Shown here: piece after piece, positions 11,981 to 24,600 of the stretch
Numbering within the stretch: the first letter of the stretch is position 1
Layout: the number at the start of each line of letters is the position of its first letter
NCBI GenBank assembly: GCA_022828595.1
Contig: JAKGHH010000005.1
Location: 53,439,655 to 53,503,654, forward strand
Source of the DNA: Nelumbo lutea
Taxonomy: Eukaryota > Streptophyta > Magnoliopsida > Proteales > Nelumbonaceae
Reading direction: 5' to 3'
Length of the DNA stretch: 64,000 nt
Program-made: the position numbers and the translations under genes
The notes under the pieces: model-generated
What the model saw: only the letters and a program-made list of their open reading frames with translations
Told to the model about the DNA's origin: nothing
The model's database searches: none

Positions 11981-12539
11981 CGTACATCCCTATTTGACCT
12001 CAAGTCTCCCCTAACTCCAACCAGAAACCCTTCAACTGACCATTTGGTTAGGTCTCGATACAACCAAACATCTTACAAACTGAACTGGTTGGTAGTTAGC
12101 ACCGTTTGAATAATGCAATGATATTTTGACTTTTCTTTGTATAGTTTTTTAAAGGATTTTTATAATTTAGTCCATCCTTAGGTTGGAGCTAAGATTTCTA
12201 GGGGTGGACTAAATTCTGTCCATGGATTGATGTCAAATTCATGGGCAGGATGCGGTTTATAGGGGGGCTACTAGTAGACTAGGAGGGGGTTGTAACTCAG
12301 ATTTATGAGGTGGATTGCAATCCACTGATCCCTTTTTCAAATGATGACTTCATTTTCCGAAGCCTGCTATTCGTGGAACACTTTGTAAATTATGGTGGTT
12401 TTTAGTATCATCATTTTTTTGTTAAGGGAAAATTCCACTTTAGTACCCTAAACTTTTGTTAAGGGAAAATTCAATTTAAAAATTTTGTTTCATAGAAATC
12501 CCCCACTAGGTCCTTTACTAGAGTTGTTTTCCATGTTTT

Positions 12540-14050
12540 GCTATTACTATCAATTAGTTCACTTACCATGGTAGGGGAACCTGGCCTTGGGTTTGGGCCC
12601 ATTAACTTGAAACCTTTTGTTTATGACAACCAACTATCACCCCAAATTGAGAGGTTGTTGCCTTTGTTGACCAGCCAAACAACTCTTTGGATAAGTTTTC
12701 TTCCAGCTAGGATTCTTTTCCATCCCCAAGAGCCAGATGAGGGGAGACCATCCCTTACTAAATTTTTATTTTTAATGTATTTCCCTTTTATTACTTGGGC
12801 CTATAGGCAATTTTCACTTGAAGCGATTCTCCATGCAAACTTTGTTAGGAGAGCAAGGTTAAAACAACAGGGGTCCCTAAAACCTAAATCCCCATCCAGT
12901 TTGTTTCTTATAATTGTGTCCAATCTACCCAATGAATTTTACTGCTATTATTTTCATTCTTACCCCACCAGAAGGTTCTTTGGAGTTTATTTATTTCTCC
13001 ACATATTTTTTTTTGGGATTAGGAAACATGACATAGCGTAGGTTGGAATAGCTGCTACATGGATTTCAATAAAGTCTCATTCCCTGCTTGGCTTATGTAC
13101 TTCTCATTCCAAGCATTCGTTTTGCTCTCAACCCTCTCCACTAAATAAGAAAAGATAATTGCTTTGGTTCTGCTAAAAATGGTAGGTAGTCCAAGGTATT
13201 TGGAGGGCTCTTTACTAGCTTAACTTAAGGCTTTTAACTATGATTCTCATGAATTTTGGGTGGGTTCTAGAGCTAAGAAAGACTTATGACTTAGTAAAAT
13301 TCACTTGTTGACCAAAGGTCCTTTCATATCTTTGAATGACTTCCACCACATGGGCTCCTTCCTAAAGGGAGGCTCTTGTGAATATATAGCTATCATCTAC
13401 AAAAAATAGGTGAGAAATGATGGCACAGTGAGCATTTAATCTTATGCCCGAGATTAAGGAGTCTTGGACCAGCCCATTTAAGTTTGCCAAAAAAACTTCA
13501 GAGCACACGAGAAAAAGGTAATGAGATAAAAGGTTCCCTTGCCTAATTCCTCTTTTTGGGAATAGTTTTTCTGTGGGAGTACCACTGACTAGAATCTAAT
13601 AAGATACTATGGATACACACTCCATTACCCACAGGGCCCACCTTGGACCAAAACCCAATTTGAGAAGAACCCTCTAAATAAAATCCCACTTTAGTCTGTC
13701 ATAAGCCTTGCTTATGTCAAGTTTAAGAGCCATCATTCCTTTTGAACTTTTTGAGGTTTTCATGTGATGGATTAGTTCATGGGCTATGAGGATGTTGTCA
13801 TTTATTACTCTTCCCGTACTGAAAGCACTCTGGTTTAGGTTGATGATAGAGTCATGAGAGGGCTTTAACCTATTTACCAACACATTTGCAATGATCTTAT
13901 AGGTTGCATTACATAGGATAATAGGTTTAAAGTGGGTTGCACAACCTTAGAGACTAGAGCAAATTATGTAGAGTTCAATTCTCTTAATAGGTGCTCGGAG
14001 TGGGAAAAACCTTTTATCTCATTGATTACATCTTCCTTAACTATTCCTTA
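12540..14050 (-). pseudogene. LINE reverse transcriptase relic, copy B
   Basis: A minus-strand LINE relic paralogous to the one at 9.9-11.0 kb and more extended at its 3' side. The best frame (13883-13674) reads MLVNRLKPSHDSIINLNQSA then MALKLDISKAYDRLKWDF. Downstream, at 13040-12540 on the minus strand, fragments resembling FWWGK and LSQQSLHGE are typical of the LINE region after the RT domain. Many stops and frameshifts interrupt it. A 167-codon open frame on the opposite strand (12538-13041) is only its shadow. Confidence 0.7.
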
Positions 14051-14411
14051 ACACTGTTGGTACAAGTTTCCATATCTCTATTTATGTCAACAAGTTGTGG
14101 GTTTGCAGATTTGTAAATGTCTCCAAAATGATCTATTAGGATTTTGAGATTTTGTCATCCCCCTCTACCCAATTTCCTTCAACATCTTTAATTTTTTTAA
14201 TTCTATTTTTAGCTTTTGCACAGAATTGAGATTTGCTCCTCATGTCGCATTTCATATGAATCTCACAGCACATTCTACCATGTAATGAGAATATCTCCCT
14301 ACAATTAATAACACACAAGTACTGATGATATTTTTGATGTATGAATAAAATGTGTTATGAGGTTGGCGTGAGGAGCGTTACATGAGGAACATATCTAGAC
14401 TCTTATGCATA

Positions 14412-14775
14412 GGGGTGTTCATGGTTCAGTTAATTAAATTATGGGAGATTGTTTGAAATTGAATAGGTCCTACCGGTTTTTGTATATTTTTTAACCAATA
14501 TCATCAGTTAACCGATTGATTGGTTTCAATTTTTGTCTGGCCGATTCTTTGGCTTTTTTATATTTATAACATATATTATAAACAAAAATATAATATATTA
14601 TGTTATAAATAATAAATAATATGCACATATTTATATATAATATATAGATAATATGTGAGATATATTATACACACATATATATTTATATATATCGATCGAT
14701 CGATCGATTGATTTGATTAACCATATTTTTTGTTCGATTTTCTAAATTTGGTTTGATTTTTTTTTATGAATACCC
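14412..14775. mobile_element. MITE with GGGTGTTCAT ends, copy 2
   Basis: The paralogue of the element at 11189-11605, at the equivalent place in the second block. The left end is GGGTGTTCATGGTTCAG; the right end TTTTTATGAATACCC carries one change from a perfect inverted copy. The centre has a repeated ATCG run near 14692-14706. Confidence 0.6.
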
Positions 14776-14779
14776 ATAC

Positions 14780-15165
14780 GTGAAAATTGATTTTATTGCT
14801 TTGTTGTTTACTGAGCATTGAGGCAGAAATGGAAACGAAAGCTGAATCATTTTCTTTCGAATGACGTTTTAATGATTCGACTATTTGAGTTAAATAGGTA
14901 CGAAAGACGAGCGTTTTGTTGATGAAAGCCTGTAAAAGAAGAGGGGGTTTAAGGGGGGTTTGTAGTAGTAGTAGTCAATCATCCAGTGGAGTATAGCTAG
15001 GAGCTAGCTAGAACTACTGCAGTGCTAGATTCAAGTGTCTGTATCAGTAATAGAGTCTGCCTGGTTTATTTTATTTTGTTTTATTTTTTATACTTACATT
15101 GAAACTTTGAAAGAATATTCATTTTTGAAAAAAAATCAGCAATGATCGTTTGGGATTGTATTACA
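14780..15165 (+). repeat. Second copy of the PME-upstream block
   Basis: Direct-orientation copy with TTGCTTTGTTGTTTACTGAG, AAATGGAAACGAAAGC, GAGCGTTTTGTTGATGAAAG and TCATCCAGTGGAGTATAG landmarks. It is more diverged from the 5980-6322 block than from the 11.6 kb copy in the parts compared. Confidence 0.65.
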
Positions 15166-15580
15166 ATTACGCACATCCCTATTTGACCTCAAGTCTCCCC
15201 TAACACCAACCAGAAACCCTTCAATTGGTCATTTGGTCAAGTCTCGATACAACTAGACATCTTACAAATGGAACCGGTTGGCAGTTGGTACCATTTGAAT
15301 AATGCAATGATATTTTGGTTTTTCCTTGTATAGTTTTTTATAGGGAGAATGACGATTCAGCCCAACATCAGAATTTATAGGCCCAAAGTACAATTAGGGT
15401 GGGTGCCAGCTTGGAATTGATGCTAATTCACAAGGGGGCATTGATGTATAGAATGAGGGGAGGGTTGACATTTTGAATGTTTATAGATCTGCAGTGGAGT
15501 TCAAAATTTTGCATTGGACTTGGTTGTACTTTTCTGATTTTTAAATGATGACTTCATTTTCCAAAGCATACTATTCATGG

Positions 15581-17616
15581 AACACATGGAAATCGGGAAG
15601 AAGAAAGGGGACGAGATAAAGGGGAAGGTGTAGAAGAGAGATCAGGGGAGAGAGAGGAAGGACTTTGGAAATCCACCGCCATTGCAATAGCTACTGCCGC
15701 TGTTGTTTGTGTATCGTAAGGTCGGAGAAGATGAATAATGTTTTTCTCTGAATAGTATGACCCTGACTTTGTCGCAAAACAAAGTACAGCGGTCTTTGTA
15801 TTTTACCCAAAGAAAAGAAAAAAAAAAAAAAGAGATAAATGGACTGCAGCTGAATCGATGCCCGCCTCTTTTCCTGTAACCACCCTATTCCTCAATAGTA
15901 TCTGATCCCCGCTACTAGTCTACAACCAACCATCCACAGACCTTACCATTTAGCCAGTTGGCACCGTCTAAAATTGTCTAGTCAGATACAGCTATTTGTC
16001 ACAGGAAACTTCCCTATTTTCAATCTTGTGCAATAATCTTCCCATCTAATTAGATTATCGAGTATGGGACCTCGAGTATGGACCACCACACAAGAGGACA
16101 AATCCACCTCTATGACCCCCACCATATTATACAAAGAAATCGCAATTTTGATTATTTTGACCCAACTTTTCCCATACTTCAACTGGGGGTGTTTTTGCTG
16201 TATTTCCCCCATTCTCTAAGAAAACAGGGTTTTCTTTCATGAGCTTCAAAATCTCCAGCCTTTATTTTTGGATTTGAATTTTGAGAAGGAAATTTGGTCA
16301 ATGAAATTTAGTTTCCATTGATCAAGATAATTATGTTATTTCAGATTTATGTATGTTTTATGAAAAAATTATGATTAAAATGATTATTTTTTATTTATCT
16401 AAAAAATAAAAAAACATAAACAAATAATTTCCAAATAAATGAACGAGCCTTATAAATAAAATAAAATGAAAAATGAAAATACATAATCACCCGAAATCCA
16501 AATTAACACCCATGGTTTGGCAACTTTGGCGTGCCCCGAGGGATGTCTAAATTGTTGGACCGAAAGATGAGGGCCCATATATCCTACTTCTCCCATCTTC
16601 ATATGATCAAATCCACCCATCTCTTAGTCATGTGCCATTCAATAACTTGTCTGTCCAAATTTTGTAGAAGTTTGGACAGGTGGCCCATTTGAAGAACAAC
16701 CTTCGGTGTGCATACTTTTTATCTGCCAAGAGGCCATGGATTTGATCACAAACAGAACAGACCATGGGTGACCAAATTATTTCTCAAATAGAATAAAATA
16801 AACTAAAGATATTTAGAGAATTAGAGTGGTGGTTCATTGTTACTATCTCAACTGGGAAGCCAAAGTTAGAGGCCACATATGCTCACAACAAAAAATTGTT
16901 TCAATACATTCTAACATGATATGTGTTCATACATCACAGACATGGTGGGTCTTATTCTCACTGTAAGATGTATAAACACAGATCATGTTTGTGCAATTTT
17001 TGTTGTGTGCAGATCCCACTCCACCTAAATTAGGCTTTGTAGTTTGTAAACCTCCAAAACTTCAAATGGTACTTCCATCAACTGTAGCACGTGCACTTTG
17101 CATATGCCCACTTCTCATAAAATCCTCCACTCTAGCTTCTTCTATTGCCTGTACAATGTGGCTGACAGCGACGAGATCCAACAAGTATTGTCCGAACCAC
17201 TACCACAAATATTGCTTCCACATTCACACCATCTACTGGTATTAAGGAGTTTGTGGATTATACCATCTTTTATTAGTTTATTTTGATAATACATCAATTT
17301 AGGTAGATAAGAGAATGACATGCATCAAGAAGGGTCAATGAGATTTCTCAATTATAGAGTACAAGTTTACTTCTTTGCTTCTAAGTAACTTATGAGAAAG
17401 TTTCAAGTCGTAACCCTTATAAAAGCAAGTAAGCAACCAGAAAATTTCAATTGTGTTGTCTTTTTGGGTGTGTTTAATTTGAAAGAAAATCGCACAAGCA
17501 TCCAAGAAAGTTTAATTGTCTCACCTTTCCCTTCCTTTGCTTACCTTTTCCTTCAAACAAAACACAGCTTCAGAGTTCAATCATGGTACATTCATTATTA
17601 TTGGTTATATTATAAA
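15581..17616. other. Gene-free stretch
   Basis: No supported gene. A purine-rich stretch (15590-15665), an A-rich tract (15815-15835) and scattered short frames without motifs are all that I see. The right-hand end, 17608-17616, is the left target-site copy of the next element. Confidence 0.4.
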
Positions 17617-18360
17617 GGGTAAATTGCAGATTAGTATCCTGTACTTTAGTAGGCCGCCTCATTTTGGTATCCAAATTTCAAAGCATGCTAATCCAGTACC
17701 TACCTGAGCTCCTAAAACGTCCTAATTTAATCCAAAATTGTTAATCATTGTTGAGTGGTATGTGAAAAGATACAAATACCCTTTGGGTGTCATTTAATTT
17801 TCTCTATCAACCATCCAAATGTCTTTTGAGTTGTTCATCATTGATTTGGTTCAATGTTAATTCTTGAGAAAGAAGATGATGAGCAATGTCTTATTTTGTG
17901 GATAGTTTTGACATTTTCAAAAGTTTTAAGTTGTACATGTCATCACATGATACAAATAACCATGGTTTTCAAAACCGGACTAGACTGGACGATTGGATTG
18001 GAAAAACCGGGAACTGGTCAGGTGACTAGTTTTGTTTTACCCAGAACCATGATTTCCCCCAAAACCGTTGATTTGGTAAGCAAACCGCTGACCCAGGTGG
18101 TTGAACCGTTTGAACTATTCAACGGTTTGGCTGGTTTTTTTATTTTTATTTTTTTAGAATGGGTAGTTCGTTCAGTTCGAACGGTCCGACTGTTTGACCT
18201 GAGAACTAGACCCCTGACTGGTTCGTTGTCCAGGTTAAATTTAAAAACCTTACAAATAACTGACGAACTATTAACAACATGGACTAAACTAGGACATTTT
18301 GGGAGTTCACGTACTCTATTGGCACGATTTAAAATTTGGGTACCACAATGAGATTTACCC
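17617..18360. mobile_element. Mutator-type MITE with 9-bp TSD
   Basis: The 744-bp element begins GGGTAAATTGCAGATTAG and ends AAATGAGATTTACCC-like (ATGAGATTTACCC). Its roughly 100-bp termini are imperfect inverted repeats; both include versions of CATTTTGGTACCCAAATTT and AAAATGTCCTA-TTTAGTCCA. It is flanked by a perfect 9-bp duplication TATTATAAA (17608-17616 and 18361-18369), the size made by Mutator-like transposases. The interior holds CCGGACTAGAC- and GGTTGAACCG-type motifs and no transposase. A 165-codon frame inside has no domain and is not called. Confidence 0.8.
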
Positions 18361-18381
18361 TATTATAAATCCATATTTCAA

Positions 18382-19640
18382 TAGTCACATTAAAGTTTGA
18401 TTTACTTTTCATTTATTCATGTTTTACAAAGAATAACTTCATATTTAATAAAGTGTACTTATCATCAAGTTCAACCAATTTGGTTTTTTATTGAATAGTA
18501 ATGCAACGAATGCACCATGTGTTTTGCCTACCATTTATCATTCAAAGAAGTAATCCCCATGAGATAGAGAGTACTTGTTCCTATCACAATGGATCCAAGA
18601 ATCATAGCTTCACTTCAATCAGGCCATCATTTATCATTCAATGAAATAAACTATATTTTTTCAGTATTGATTTTGTAACTCCTAAAACCATTTGGAAATA
18701 AGTCAAGTACAAAGTTAGGGGTGATTTTTAGATAAAGGTCCATCCAAATAATGTATCCTTCTATTAATTATCCATTGCTTGAGGCTCTGTTTGATTGTAA
18801 GGCATATGAACCAAATAAAAATTTTGTACCTAGAAATAAGTCACACTAAATTATGCTTTAGTTTTCATTGATTAATGTTTTACAGTGTAATTTCATATTT
18901 AATAAAGTGTACCTACCATCAAGTTCAACCAATCAGGATTTTTATTGTAAACTGCAGTGCACTGAATGCACCTTGTGTTTTACCTACCATTTATCATTCA
19001 AAGAAAGTAATCTCCGTGAGATGGAGTACTTGTTCCTATCACAATGGATTCAAGAATCATAGCTTCACTTACCATTCAATGTATTTTTGCAATATTGATT
19101 CTATAATATCAAAACCCATTTTGAAATATGTCAAGTACAAAGTTAGGGTTGATTTTTGGATAAGGGTCCATCCAAATGATATATTCATGTATCAACTATA
19201 TGTTGCTTGAGGCTTTGTTTGTTTGTAGGGCATTTGAACCAAATACAAATTTTGTATTTGGAAATAAGTCACAATAAAGTTTGCTTTACTTTTTAGGGCT
19301 GCAATATACTTTTCCGTACTTTGGGAGAATGACTGTTCAGCCCATGTCAGAATTCTTAGCCCCATCATATAGGTGGGATGAATCTTAACCGTGGATCGAT
19401 GCCAAATCCATGGGTAGGATGTGATTTATAGGGGAGGGGTGTTACTAGATAATTTCAGAATTCTGTAGTGGGCTGTAGTGTGCTTTTCCATACTTTTTAT
19501 TGGTTTATATTTTACAAAGTGTACTTTCATATTTAATAAAGTGTACTTACCATTTTAAGTTCAACCAATCAGGTTTTTTATTGTGTAGTGCAATGCAATG
19601 AATGCACCATGTGTTTTGCCTACCAAGGATTTAAAAACCA
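18382..19640. repeat. Tandem repeat, ~457/428-bp period, three copies
   Basis: Copies start near 18382, 18839 and 19267 with the landmark AGTCACA.TAAA. Each contains ATATTTAATAAAGTGTAC, CAAGTTCAACCAAT, GAATGCACC.TGTGTTTT and, in the first two, CTTGTTCCTATCACAATGGA. The third copy is interrupted at about 19297-19495 by a segment bounded by direct repeats (GGGCTGCAATATACTTTTCC and GGGCTGTAGTGTGCTTTTCC) and then runs out near 19625. No coding potential is evident. Confidence 0.75.
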
Positions 19641-21615
19641 ACTCAGAAACAGAACTGCTTTGGCCACTAGTTCTAGGTTAGCGGTTCAACCATCTGGGTC
19701 AAATGATTCAAGCCATAACGTCAATTTTTTGAGAAATAAACCCTGTATTATATTCACATTTTTATTTACAATATTTGTTTCTACGAGTTATAGGTTGACA
19801 ACTTAATTGTATTAGGAAATAAGGGACTAGGGGGAGAGGTTAGAGGTGACAAAGAGAGAGAGAGAGAGAGGTTCTAAATCCAACCTGCCACCCCTACCCT
19901 TGAATGTAGATTGTAGGGAGGGTAGGGTCGGAGAGGGTTTTGTGTTTTCATGTGCGGGTAGAATTTGGATTCTCAAAATCCACCCACTATGGGTTTTGAG
20001 GTGGGCATGTGTTGGGAGGTTTAGGGAGGTGGATAGGGTCTAGAATTTAGACAACCCTCCCCGAACCTGCCCTGTTGCCATCCCTACTCTTACCTTAATT
20101 TCTCTTGTATAAGGAGAAGACTATATCATCTTGCTTCTTACCTTACCCCTCCCAAACAAATAATCTTCTTCCTTCCTATATTCTCTTTCATATAATGCAG
20201 GGTCAGACCATTTTTTTAGACAAATAAATCATTTTTCTTTTTATTTATTTCTCGTGTACAAATAAATGAAAGTTAACATCTAAAGCAAAAGTAAACCAGA
20301 ATTTGCACTGAAGCCATTTTCACTGCTACAGATTTACAGTAGTGCAAAAAAAATTCACAGTGCAACCAAATTGAATCTGAATACTCCAAGAGTAGAGTTC
20401 ACGTCTAAAGTGAAATTATATGGAAGGAAAGTTTATAAGTAAATGAAAAGCGCCATTAACACTTCATTTGATTGCAAAGAAGATAAATGAAAAAGAAAAA
20501 AGGAGAAAAAAAATTTCTTTCACAAACGTGAGGCAGTGTGGGGTCAGTTTTGCTTTCTCACTCTCCACCGGTTTCCTTTGCTTTCTCTACCCGCTTAGAG
20601 GAGAGATAATTTGCATTGGCTTCCTTGTAAGCCAAGCTAAATGCAGTGGAAGTATTTCAGTCTCTCTACAGGAAAAAGAAAAGTCACTTTCTTTAGATTT
20701 TCTTTTCCTTTCTTCTATTTGGCAACTAAATGCAGTGGAAGCACTTGTATGTCCAGGAACTCCAATATAGCCTTTTCCACTCCATCTGCCAACTCTACAC
20801 AGACAAAAAGCTCACCCCTCTCAGAGGTCAAGTGGGTTGGCCCATTAAATGGTCCAAAATTCCAAATGAACCTTCTGACAAACATAACAAAAGTTGTCTA
20901 ACATGTTTATGGGATGAACCTTCCCAGCTCCAACAGGCATAATGGAAATCGACCTGTGTTTCATCTCTTTGGGCGGTTCCTACTTTCTACCGATAAGGCC
21001 ATATTGGGTGGGAAGGAGAATTCATTTGTCTAATTGATGGAGGATCAGGACGCCTTCAATCTAATAGATTACTGGGCCAAACAACATCTATTCAAGCTGA
21101 TATCAATTAGTTATTTTATTACATCCATTTGGACCGCAGAAGGATCTATTATTGAAGTTATAAAAGTGTGGAACTAATGAAGAGATAATGCGGATAACAT
21201 CTCTAATTAATTGCAAAAAATCGCTCTCAGTGGGACCGATTGAGTGGTTGGTCCTTATCAGCCTAGCATGAAACACATAGTAGGCCCCTCCATATTTCAA
21301 GATTGCAAGGAAGAATATATAAACTGCATGACATTAACAATAAAAGATATCCTATAAGCAAGAAAGATACCTCGAATCATAATCTCAATACAAAGGCACA
21401 AGGGATCAGCCTCAGATGTACTTAAGTTGATTAACTTTACAAAATCCAGACCATGATGGGTATCTAACACTTTATGTGGAGCTACTTGACATTGGCAAGA
21501 GGAGTCAGGAGACCCATATGATGTATTGTGTACCCCATTTGTTGATTAAACTTGGGGCATCCGTAACTGTCTTTTTTAAGGAAAAAGAAATGGAATAATG
21601 AAGGCGTACTCTGAT
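19641..21615. other. Gene-free stretch; 3' flank of GUX
   Basis: No supported gene. A (GA)n run lies at 19853-19870. A segment with TTGGAT and GGGTAGG motifs (19880-20090) and duplicated CTAAATGCAGTGGAAG units (20637 and 20727) are repetitive. The part just below 21616 should be the 3' untranslated region of GUX, but no clear poly-A signal was picked out. Confidence 0.35.
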
Positions 21616-24600
21616 CTACAAACTAGAGAGAGATGCTGTTTTAACTGTAGGTGGAGCCGGGGTGAGTGTTGCATTGTCTGTCCAATTTGTCTCACCCCAG
21701 TGCCATAACATGCTCTCCCAGAAGCAAAAGTCCTCAAAGCATGTCTTTAAACGGTGATCAGTTATATTGATCCTCCAATGCCCATCCGTGTAGTTGCCCT
21801 TCTCAGCTTGTCTCCGGTCCCACTCCAATGCAGCCTTCTGCTTGGACCTCAACAGGCAGAACTTCTGCAAGTTCACTGGCATTGCATCATGAACCTTCCA
21901 CCACTGCTTGTGTGCAACATCACTTGCAAACTCCTGTAGTATGTCCACATTCCAATTGCAATCATAGTCCCGGAAACACAGCCATGGCTTTAGACCCAGA
22001 TAATGGAGGACATAAAGGATTGGAGGATCAGCCCCAAAGAGACGGGTTTTCATCTCTTTTATCTCTTCTTCGTCACCTATCCAGAAGTGCTTCAAGAAGT
22101 TCATGTGTTTAGGAATGCGGTGCCACCATGTAAAAACTTCATTCAGGTATCCTTGGTCCCCACCATTGTAGGACTCAATCTCATTGATGTGATCCATCAG
22201 GAGTTGGAATGTACAATTTGATGGTTCAACCACCATCACCCCAGAATTGAAGAGGGTGGCATTGTTTCCAGTTGCAGTAATTTCTGGCATCCCAAACAGA
22301 AAATCAATGTTCCTTAGAATGAGTAGGTCTGCATCAATGAAGATGATCTTGTCATAGTCTGTCAGCTGCCAGAGGCGAAACTTGCTGTAGTTCCATTCAT
22401 TGTATGCATCCCTCTCGGCTTTTGGATTCCTGATCCTCTGGATTGTGTGGATTTTCCATCCTGCTGCCTCAAGTCCCCCTCTGTGATACTCACTGATTGT
22501 CTCATCCACCAGAATCACTAGGTCCCTTGTAGAACCAACCATGCGGATACTCTGGGCTGCAGCAATGGCACCACAAACATAGACATGAGCTGAATGCAGA
22601 ATCGTTGCATATGCTTCTCGATGAGATTTTCCTGAGTATGCCCTCTCTGTTTTGCAGATATTAGAGAGGATCATTTAGTACTTTGTGATGAGTAAAACAT
22701 TTTGAACTTCTCAAGAAGGCCATGGATGCTTTCAATTGGGTGAAAGTAGGACACTTTACTGCTTACATGTGGCACATCAATGGGTGTTGAAATGCTGCTT
22801 GATGGATTCCAACAATAGAATTTTCAAGATAAAACTTGATCCAATCAGTTGAGTTAAATATTACATCCTACGGATTTTCCCTTGGAGGTTTCATTTGACC
22901 AAGAGTGAGATTAGATGGTTATTGGGACTCAGCACTTGGTGGTCCAAAACACCGTTAATGTCCACATGTAAGGTGGGAAGCAGGAAAAGGTGACCTCTTT
23001 CCCCTCTTTCATCATGGTTCACATTGACATCTATAACCATAATATATAGTCTTAACTGCATCAAAAATATAACTGACCAATAAAACCTACAACCCGATCA
23101 GTCAAATGAAAAATCAGTGGACATTAATTACAAAAAAAGAGTAAATTATGGTAAAACCCTTCCCTTTAAATACCAGAAAATTTTCTTTGAATTAAAAAAG
23201 AAGAATGATAATATAAAGCATTTTTTGCTGTTAATAACAACATAAAGACCATAAAACATGGAAGAATAAATAAGCAATCTACTGACAAATGCCTGAAATA
23301 AATACTACTTAGCCAAAGTAGAAATAGATCCCTAGAGGAAGTATTTGTATCAAGGTTGATTCTGAGAAAGCATTTCAAATTTTTATCATCTAAAGGATGC
23401 TAAATAATTGGTAACACACTAACACTATATGTTACAATTTGCACAGTGAACTTTTATTACACCTAATGAAACACAGAACACATGATTTGAAAGAGAAGAA
23501 ACCAATGATATTACCTTTGGCCTTGAGTGGAAGTGCAAGTTCACACGATCCAACAGGGAGCCCAAGCTTCTCCCTTAGTGCACTTAAATTAGGCTTGTAG
23601 AGCCATGCATTCCCTTCACGTACGATCAGATCCTTGCAAGTGAAGAGGTTTGGAATTGGGAAACAATCTGTTATAATGAGCACATGTACAGGATGATAGC
23701 CTTTAACAAAGGCAGCAAACCTTGCTGCAGCAAGCTGCAAGTGTAACCGGGCAACATCTCTTGACCACTCCCCTGACTTGTTACAGGGAAGCTTGACTGC
23801 AATGAGATCGAGTCGTGGTGTTTTAGAAACCCCAGGCTCAGGTAGGGATGGACAAATGGGCACTTCAGATTCTTCTTCCTCATCTATCCATTCAGGATAT
23901 AAGGATTCCCAAGTAACATTTTTGTCAGCATACTTTAGATGCAGAACAGCATGCTTAACACTTGGTATCAATTTCTTCCACTGAACAATTTCACTGTCAT
24001 TGAAATTTAATAGGCCTATTGTCTGATGTCCATTTCTGTCAGGCAGTCTTCCAATAGTTTGTGTGATCTGGTCCCAGTTAACATCTACATATGACACATA
24101 ACGTGGATCTATGACAGGCCTCTCCCATATCCATCTGTCTACAAAACTTGGCCTGCACCAACTTAACCTTCAAAATTTTGAAAGACAAATATAATACCAA
24201 GTTTATATACCAAACAGAATTTGTACAAATAAAAAATATCCAACCATAAGGAAAATTTTATGATTATCCAATCAAAAAGGAAACTTTGGTCATCATACAG
24301 GGTTCAAAAATAAGGGACAACCAGTAAAACTACAAGCATATCCCCTGCCTTTCTTTTTTTTTTTTTTTTTTATAGAACTAGGTGCTTTGTCCTTAGAAAA
24401 GAGAGGTTGAAGGAAAACACAACTCAGATTCTCATGCTAACTTGTTAACATGATAGTTTGATGTAATAATGGACTGTTAAAAACATGGGGTACTTCAATC
24501 AAGCATGAAACTGTTTGAATTATCTTAATTACTATTCAGATTCTGACATGAGACATCTAAATGGGACACAGGTGATGCAGATATGGAAGCATGGAAAGAA

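Larger units (their letters stand above)
9925..12410. repeat. Duplicated block, copy 1
   Basis: This block is matched, in the same order and orientation, by 13085-15580, with an offset of about 3.16-3.19 kb. It includes the LINE RT relic, a module with GAATATCTCC and ATAAAATGTGTTATGAGGTT, a MITE, and the segment also found inverted upstream of PME. The two copies have many point differences and small indels, so the duplication is not recent. The MITE lies at the same place in both copies and so predates the duplication. Confidence 0.75.
13085..15580. repeat. Duplicated block, copy 2
   Basis: Second copy of the block at 9925-12410, with the same order of parts: LINE RT relic, GAATATCTCCC / AAATGTGTTATGAGGTT module, MITE, PME-upstream-like segment, and a tail with TCAAGTCTCCCCTAAC and AATGCAATGATATTTTG. 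Confidence 0.75.

Noticed and set aside
12538..13041. 167-codon plus-strand open frame
   Set aside because: No plant domain on this strand. The opposite strand gives LINE-like pieces in line with the RT relic upstream, so this is its shadow.
17854..18351. 165-codon plus-strand open frame
   Set aside because: It lies inside the MITE with the 9-bp duplication and follows the inverted-repeat sequence. It has no start context or domain.
21754..22221. Several plus-strand frames over the last GUX exon
   Set aside because: Antisense shadows of a strongly conserved GT8 exon.
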